64,000 bases of DNA from Rhodopseudomonas pentothenatexigens. GTDB taxonomy: Bacteria; Pseudomonadota; Alphaproteobacteria; Rhizobiales; Xanthobacteraceae. Below, piece after piece: positions 60,655 to 64,000 of the stretch (position 1 is its first letter; each line of letters opens with the position of its first letter). Below the pieces are notes generated by a model. It worked only from the letters and a program-made list of their open reading frames with translations, made no database searches and was not told the DNA's origin. The DNA is taken from NCBI RefSeq assembly GCF_900218015.1, contig NZ_UFQQ01000014.1, positions 62,001 to 126,000 of the forward strand, in the 5' to 3' direction. The position numbers and the translations under genes are program-made.

Positions 60655-62196
60655 TCACATCACCCCCAGCTTCTGAATCTTGTGCGTGCCGCGGGCCAGC
60701 GAGACGTGCTTGGTTTCCATGTAGAACTCGAACGAGTAGTCGCCGCCGTCGCGGCCGATGCCGGACTGCTTCATGCCGCCGAACGGCGTCGGCAGATGGC
60801 GGACGTTTTCCGAGTTCAGCCAGATCATGCCGGCTTCGAGCGCATCGGCGACGCGCAAGGCGCGGCCCATGTCGCCGGTCCAGACATAGCCGGTGAGGCC
60901 ATAGCGGACATCGTTGGCGATGCGAACCGCCTCGGCCTCGTCCTTGAACGGGATCACCGTGAGGAACGGGCCGAACACCTCGTCCTGCGCCACCTGCATG
61001 TCGCTACGGGCATTCGTCACCAGCGTCGGCTGCACATAGTGGCCGCCGCCGGGGCCGTCGTAAGGCGCGCCGCCGACCGCGATGGTGGCGCCGTCCTTCC
61101 GGGCGACGTCGACATATGAGCAGACCTTGTCGAGATGGCGCTGATGGATCAGCGGGCCGACTTCGGTGGCCGGATCGAGCGGGTGGCCGACTCTCAGCGC
61201 ACGCACGCGCGCCGCGAGCTTTTCGATGAACTGATCGGCGATCGAAGCTTGCACCAGCAGCCGGCTCGACGAGGTGCAGCGCTCGCCGTTGAGCGAGTAG
61301 ATCATGAACACCACGGCGTCGAGCGCGCGATCGAGATCGGCATCATCGAACACGATCACCGGGTTCTTGCCGCCGAGCTCGAAATGCACCCGCTTCAGCG
61401 TCGGCGCGCCCTGCGCCATGATGGCGGCGCCGGTCGCGGTCTCGCCGACGAAGGCGATCGCCTTGATCGCCGGATGTTCGGTCAGCGCCTTGCCGGCTTC
61501 TTCGCCGAAGCCGTGCACGCAGTTGAGCACGCCGTCGGGCAGGCCGGCGTCCTTGCAGATCCGCGCCAGCAGGTCGGCCGTCACCGGCGACCACTCGGCC
61601 GGCTTGTGCACCACGGTGCAGCCGGCCGCGAGCGCGGGGGCGATCTTCCAGGTCGACAGCATGAACGGCGTATTCCACGGCGTGATCACCCCGACCGGTC
61701 CGATCGGCACCCGGGTCGAGACGTTCCAATGCTCGTCGCTCGGCGTGTTCAGCCCGTCGCGCGCCTCGGCGCATTTGTCGGCGAAGAACCGGAAGTTCTC
61801 GGCGGCGCGGATCGCGGCCTTGGCCATGAAGCGATGCGCCTGGCCGGTGTCGATGCATTCCAGTACCGCGATGTCGTCGGCACGCGCTTCGATCGCATCG
61901 GCGATCCTGTGCAGCAGTTTGCGCCGCCTGGCGGGCGCCATGTCGCGCCACGCCGGAAACGCCGCCTTGGCGGCCTTGGCGGCGCGGTCGATGTCCGCCG
62001 CCGTGCCGCGCGCCACCTGCGCCAGCACTGCATTGTCGATCGGCGAGGCCGTCTCGAACACCTCGCCGGATGAGGCTGCAACGATTTCGCCGCCGATCAG
62101 ATGGCCGATGCCATCGGCCTTGAGTTGCTTCAGCAGCGGTGCGGCGCGGTCGAGATTGGCCTGGAATCCGGAAGGGGGCGTAGCGGCATCAGCCAT
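60655..62196 (-). CDS. hpaE: 5-Carboxymethyl-2-hydroxymuconate semialdehyde dehydrogenase
   Basis: A 513-residue aldehyde dehydrogenase. The oxyanion Asn175 is in TPWNTPFML, the general base Glu273 is in FELGGKNP and the nucleophile Cys307 is in GERCTSS. It oxidises the ring-cleavage product of HpaD with NAD. The C-terminal FGGMKQSGIGRDGGDYSFEFYMETKHV is typical. It overlaps hpaF by eight bases. Confidence 0.93.
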   Translation of the reverse strand: MADAATPPSGFQANLDRAAPLLKQLKADGIGHLIGGEIVAASSGEVFETASPIDNAVLAQVARGTAADIDRAAKAAKAAFPAWRDMAPARRRKLLHRIADAIEARADDIAVLECIDTGQAHRFMAKAAIRAAENFRFFADKCAEARDGLNTPSDEHWNVSTRVPIGPVGVITPWNTPFMLSTWKIAPALAAGCTVVHKPAEWSPVTADLLARICKDAGLPDGVLNCVHGFGEEAGKALTEHPAIKAIAFVGETATGAAIMAQGAPTLKRVHFELGGKNPVIVFDDADLDRALDAVVFMIYSLNGERCTSSSRLLVQASIADQFIEKLAARVRALRVGHPLDPATEVGPLIHQRHLDKVCSYVDVARKDGATIAVGGAPYDGPGGGHYVQPTLVTNARSDMQVAQDEVFGPFLTVIPFKDEAEAVRIANDVRYGLTGYVWTGDMGRALRVADALEAGMIWLNSENVRHLPTPFGGMKQSGIGRDGGDYSFEFYMETKHVSLARGTHKIQKLGVM

Positions 62197-62587
62197 GGCG
62201 GGCCTCGGCGATCAAGAGGTCGTGGATCGAATTGCGCTTCCAGCTCGTCTCCTTGTCGTTGACCATCATGTCGAACGACAGTGCGAAGCCCTCGTCGCCG
62301 AACAGCGGATCAAGATGGTGAGAGAGCTGGGCGAAGATGTGGTCGCCGGCGCGTTTGCGGGCGGCGAGGTCGCGGCCTTCGCCGAGCCGCAGCAGCATCG
62401 CCAGAAAACTGAAGCCCGGCCGGCCGTCGGCAATCGCGAAATGCTCGCAGCGGATCGCGCGGACGCGGATGCCGCCCACCGGAAAGATCCCGGTCTCGAT
62501 CGCTGCGACGCGGACCAGCTCGACGATCTCGGCGATGTCGATCCGGTCGTCGAGATTGGCGGAATATTCGATGGTGAAATGCGGCAT
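62189..62587 (-). CDS. hpaF: 5-Carboxymethyl-2-hydroxymuconate delta-isomerase
   Basis: A 132-residue tautomerase-superfamily enzyme. The catalytic Pro1 follows the initiator (MPHFTIEYSANL), and the family stretches ETGIFPVGGIRVRA and GFSFLAMLLRLGEGR are visible. It isomerises the CHM acid. ATG at 62587 is required because Pro must be residue 2; the longer frame is not used. It lies between hpaH and hpaE. Confidence 0.92.
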   Translation of the reverse strand: MPHFTIEYSANLDDRIDIAEIVELVRVAAIETGIFPVGGIRVRAIRCEHFAIADGRPGFSFLAMLLRLGEGRDLAARKRAGDHIFAQLSHHLDPLFGDEGFALSFDMMVNDKETSWKRNSIHDLLIAEARHG

Positions 62588-62607
62588 GTGTCCCTCGCTT
62601 CGGCGCC

Positions 62608-63414
62608 TCACCCGAAGTAACAACTCACGGTGCCGTAGGGGCCGTAGTCGGCCTGGATCGTATCACCCTTCGTGGTTTCGATCGCGCGGATGAACGAGCC
62701 GGCCAGCACGATCTGGCCGGGCTCCAGCGCCAGCCCCTGCGGCGCGATCTTGTTGGCCAGCCACGCGACCGCGGTCGCCGGATGGTTGAGCACGCCGGCG
62801 GCGAGCCCGGTCTCTTCGAGCTGGCCGTTCTTATAGGTCAGCGCGCCGATCCAGCGCAGGTCGGTGTCGAGCGGGCGGATCGGCCGGCCGCCCAGCACGA
62901 TGCCGGCATTCGCGGCGTTGTCGGCGATGGTGTCGAAGATCTTGCGCGTCGCCTTGGTCTCGGGATCGACGCGCTGCACGCGAGTGTCGAGGATCTCCAG
63001 CGCCGGCACGACAAAATCGGTAGCATTCAGCACGTCGAAGATCGTGCAATGCGGCCCGGCGAGGCGATGCCTGATGACGAAGGCGAGCTCGGCTTCGACC
63101 CGCGTCGCGATGAAGCGATCGGTCGGCACGATACCGCCGTCGTCGAAATACATGTCGTCGAGCAGGATACCGCTGTCCGGTTCAGCGATGCCGAGCTGGC
63201 TCTGCATCGCCTTCGAGGTCAGCCCGATCTTGTGGCCGCGCACGCGGCGGCCCGCGGCGAGCTTGATCTCGATCCAGGCGCCCTGGATCGCATAGGCATC
63301 GGGAATCGTGATCGCCGGATGATCGAGTGACAGCTGGCGGATCTGGACCTTGGTTCGTTCGGCGCGATCGAGCCGTTCGGCCGCCGCGCGGATGTCGTCG
63401 TTCGAAAGCGCCAT
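62608..63414 (-). CDS. hpaH: 2-Oxo-hept-4-ene-1,7-dioate hydratase
   Basis: A 268-residue FAH-fold hydratase of the HpaH/MhpD type: [29 protein letters not shown], the metal-binding VEAELAFVI with paired glutamates, and VGLVLGG-like [11 protein letters not shown]. It hydrates OHED before aldol cleavage by HpaI, which is not in the window. It is the first gene of the operon, divergent from hpaR with a palindrome 68 bases before its start. Confidence 0.92.
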   Translation of the reverse strand: MALSNDDIRAAAERLDRAERTKVQIRQLSLDHPAITIPDAYAIQGAWIEIKLAAGRRVRGHKIGLTSKAMQSQLGIAEPDSGILLDDMYFDDGGIVPTDRFIATRVEAELAFVIRHRLAGPHCTIFDVLNATDFVVPALEILDTRVQRVDPETKATRKIFDTIADNAANAGIVLGGRPIRPLDTDLRWIGALTYKNGQLEETGLAAGVLNHPATAVAWLANKIAPQGLALEPGQIVLAGSFIRAIETTKGDTIQADYGPYGTVSCYFG

Positions 63415-63481
63415 CGTCGCTCCAGCGAAAACCGTTTCATCCCGCGCGGTCCGTTCAACAAAACCGTCGCGCGGCAGATGA

Positions 63482-63493
63482 TTAACATGTTAA
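63482..63493. promoter_or_regulatory. Palindromic site between hpaH and hpaR, probable HpaR operator
   Basis: TTAACATGTTAA is a perfect 12-base palindrome in AT-richer DNA of the divergent intergenic region, the usual place and form of a MarR-family operator. Confidence 0.6.
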
Positions 63494-63547
63494 ATGATCG
63501 CGCTCAAACCGAAACCGCTCCCGTTGCGATGCAAAAATCTCCGCCAC

Positions 63548-63628
63548 CGTCATTGCGCGCGAAGCGAAGCGATCCTGCCGTGCGATCCAAAGCTGGATTG
63601 CGTCGGCGCGATGCGCCCCGCAATGACG
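63548..63628. repeat. Inverted repeat upstream of hpaR
   Basis: CGTCATTGCGCGCGAAGCGAAGC at the left and GCGCCCCGCAATGACG at the right, with GCGATCC..GGATTGCGTCG inside. It is related to the element at 37207-37288 and ends 30 bases before the hpaR start. The other bases of 63415-63657 hold only the palindrome at 63482. Confidence 0.7.
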
Positions 63629-63657
63629 GGGAGGAATCGGGCCGAAGCAAAGCGCCG

Positions 63658-64000
63658 ATGCGCGAGTTCTCGCGCTCGCTGCCGATGCTGCTGCTGCGCG
63701 GCCGCGAGGCGGTGATGCGGCACTTTCGTCCGCTGCTGCGCGCGCATGGGCTGAGCGAGCAGCAATGGCGGATTTTGCGCGTGCTCGCCGCGGCCGAGGC
63801 GATCGAAGTGACGGAACTTGCGGAGCGCGCCTTTCTGCTCGGCCCGAGCCTGTCGCGGATGCTGCGGGATCTGGAAGCGCGCAAGCTGCTGGTGCGCAAG
63901 CTGGTGAAGGACGATCAGCGCCGCAGCACGGTGTCGATCACTGCCAAGGGGCTGAAGCTGATCGAGACCGTCGCGCCGTTCTCGGAAGCGATCTACGCCG
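63658..64000 (+). CDS. hpaR: MarR-type regulator HpaR (partial, cut by window end)
   Basis: The 114 visible residues start MREFSRSLPMLLLRGREAVMRHF and include a winged helix-turn-helix (LTEL-type VTELAERAFLLGPSLSRMLRDLEARKLLVRK, KDDQRRSTVSITAKGLKLIE). This is the HpaR subgroup of MarR, the repressor of homoprotocatechuate genes. ATG at 63658 is the best start; the open frame upstream runs into the repeat. A GGGGAGGAA stretch 20 bases upstream is a little far for its ribosome-binding site. The 3' end is outside the window. Confidence 0.88.
   Translation, partial: MREFSRSLPMLLLRGREAVMRHFRPLLRAHGLSEQQWRILRVLAAAEAIEVTELAERAFLLGPSLSRMLRDLEARKLLVRKLVKDDQRRSTVSITAKGLKLIETVAPFSEAIYA

Noticed and set aside
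63494-63715. A 73-residue plus-strand frame before hpaR
   Set aside because: It reads through the repeat at 63548-63628 and into hpaR in another frame; composition (CRCCCCAAARR end) is not protein-like.

Overview
This is a gene-dense, high-GC stretch of an alphaproteobacterial chromosome. It most resembles Rhodopseudomonas palustris or a close relative in the Bradyrhizobium group. The assignment rests on the ferredoxin reductase at 35973-37190, which looks like the palustrisredoxin reductase type, on the mix of Liv, cox, paa and hpa modules, and on the many short intergenic palindromic repeats typical of that group. It is by eye, not by database search. No tRNA, rRNA, CRISPR array, insertion sequence or prophage was seen.

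Layout. 1-6.5 kb is housekeeping: the end of a coiled-coil protein, purQ, a shared terminator, purB, an AT-richer island with an MtlR-like gene, and rpe. A secreted-type EF-hand gene with a textbook sigma-54 promoter and a P1-family peptidase follow. 6.6-13.4 kb holds a CcdA-type membrane protein, a GIY-YIG protein set between repeats, and a complete branched-chain amino acid ABC importer on the minus strand (livH-M-G-F-K). 14.7-21.9 kb is a carbon monoxide dehydrogenase-type molybdenum hydroxylase locus (coxG, coxS, coxM, coxD, coxE, two half-length XdhC genes, and a molybdopterin-binding/nucleotidyltransferase fusion), but the catalytic large subunit coxL is absent.

22-33 kb is mixed: a LysR regulator divergent from an enoyl-CoA hydratase, small unknown proteins including a 58-residue membrane protein, a diguanylate cyclase, a TetR-controlled ABC exporter with a perfect palindromic operator, an exported protein behind a CtrA-type box, and an orphan BcsS-like beta-barrel. 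33-43 kb has two lipid-linked-sugar glycosyltransferases, the P450-type ferredoxin reductase, a PfkB sugar kinase, a VOC protein, an L,D-transpeptidase with an odd second half, and a cytochrome P450. 42.6-47.8 kb is a TetR/RND efflux operon without an outer-membrane channel gene.

49.3-51.6 kb looks like a polyhydroxyalkanoate granule module (small DUF protein, alpha/beta hydrolase, PhaE-like helical protein, phasin). 51.9-64 kb is an aromatic-acid region: a PaaR-type TetR regulator and paaABCDE (phenylacetyl-CoA epoxidase) on the plus strand face a minus-strand homoprotocatechuate meta-cleavage operon (hpaH, hpaF, hpaE, hpaD, a FAH-family hpaG-like gene, and a thiamine diphosphate enzyme). 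The latter is divergent from an hpaR-type MarR gene cut off by the window end.

Intergenic repeats of at least five families recur throughout and lie inside several operons (liv, cox, paa, hpa), often as long inverted pairs.
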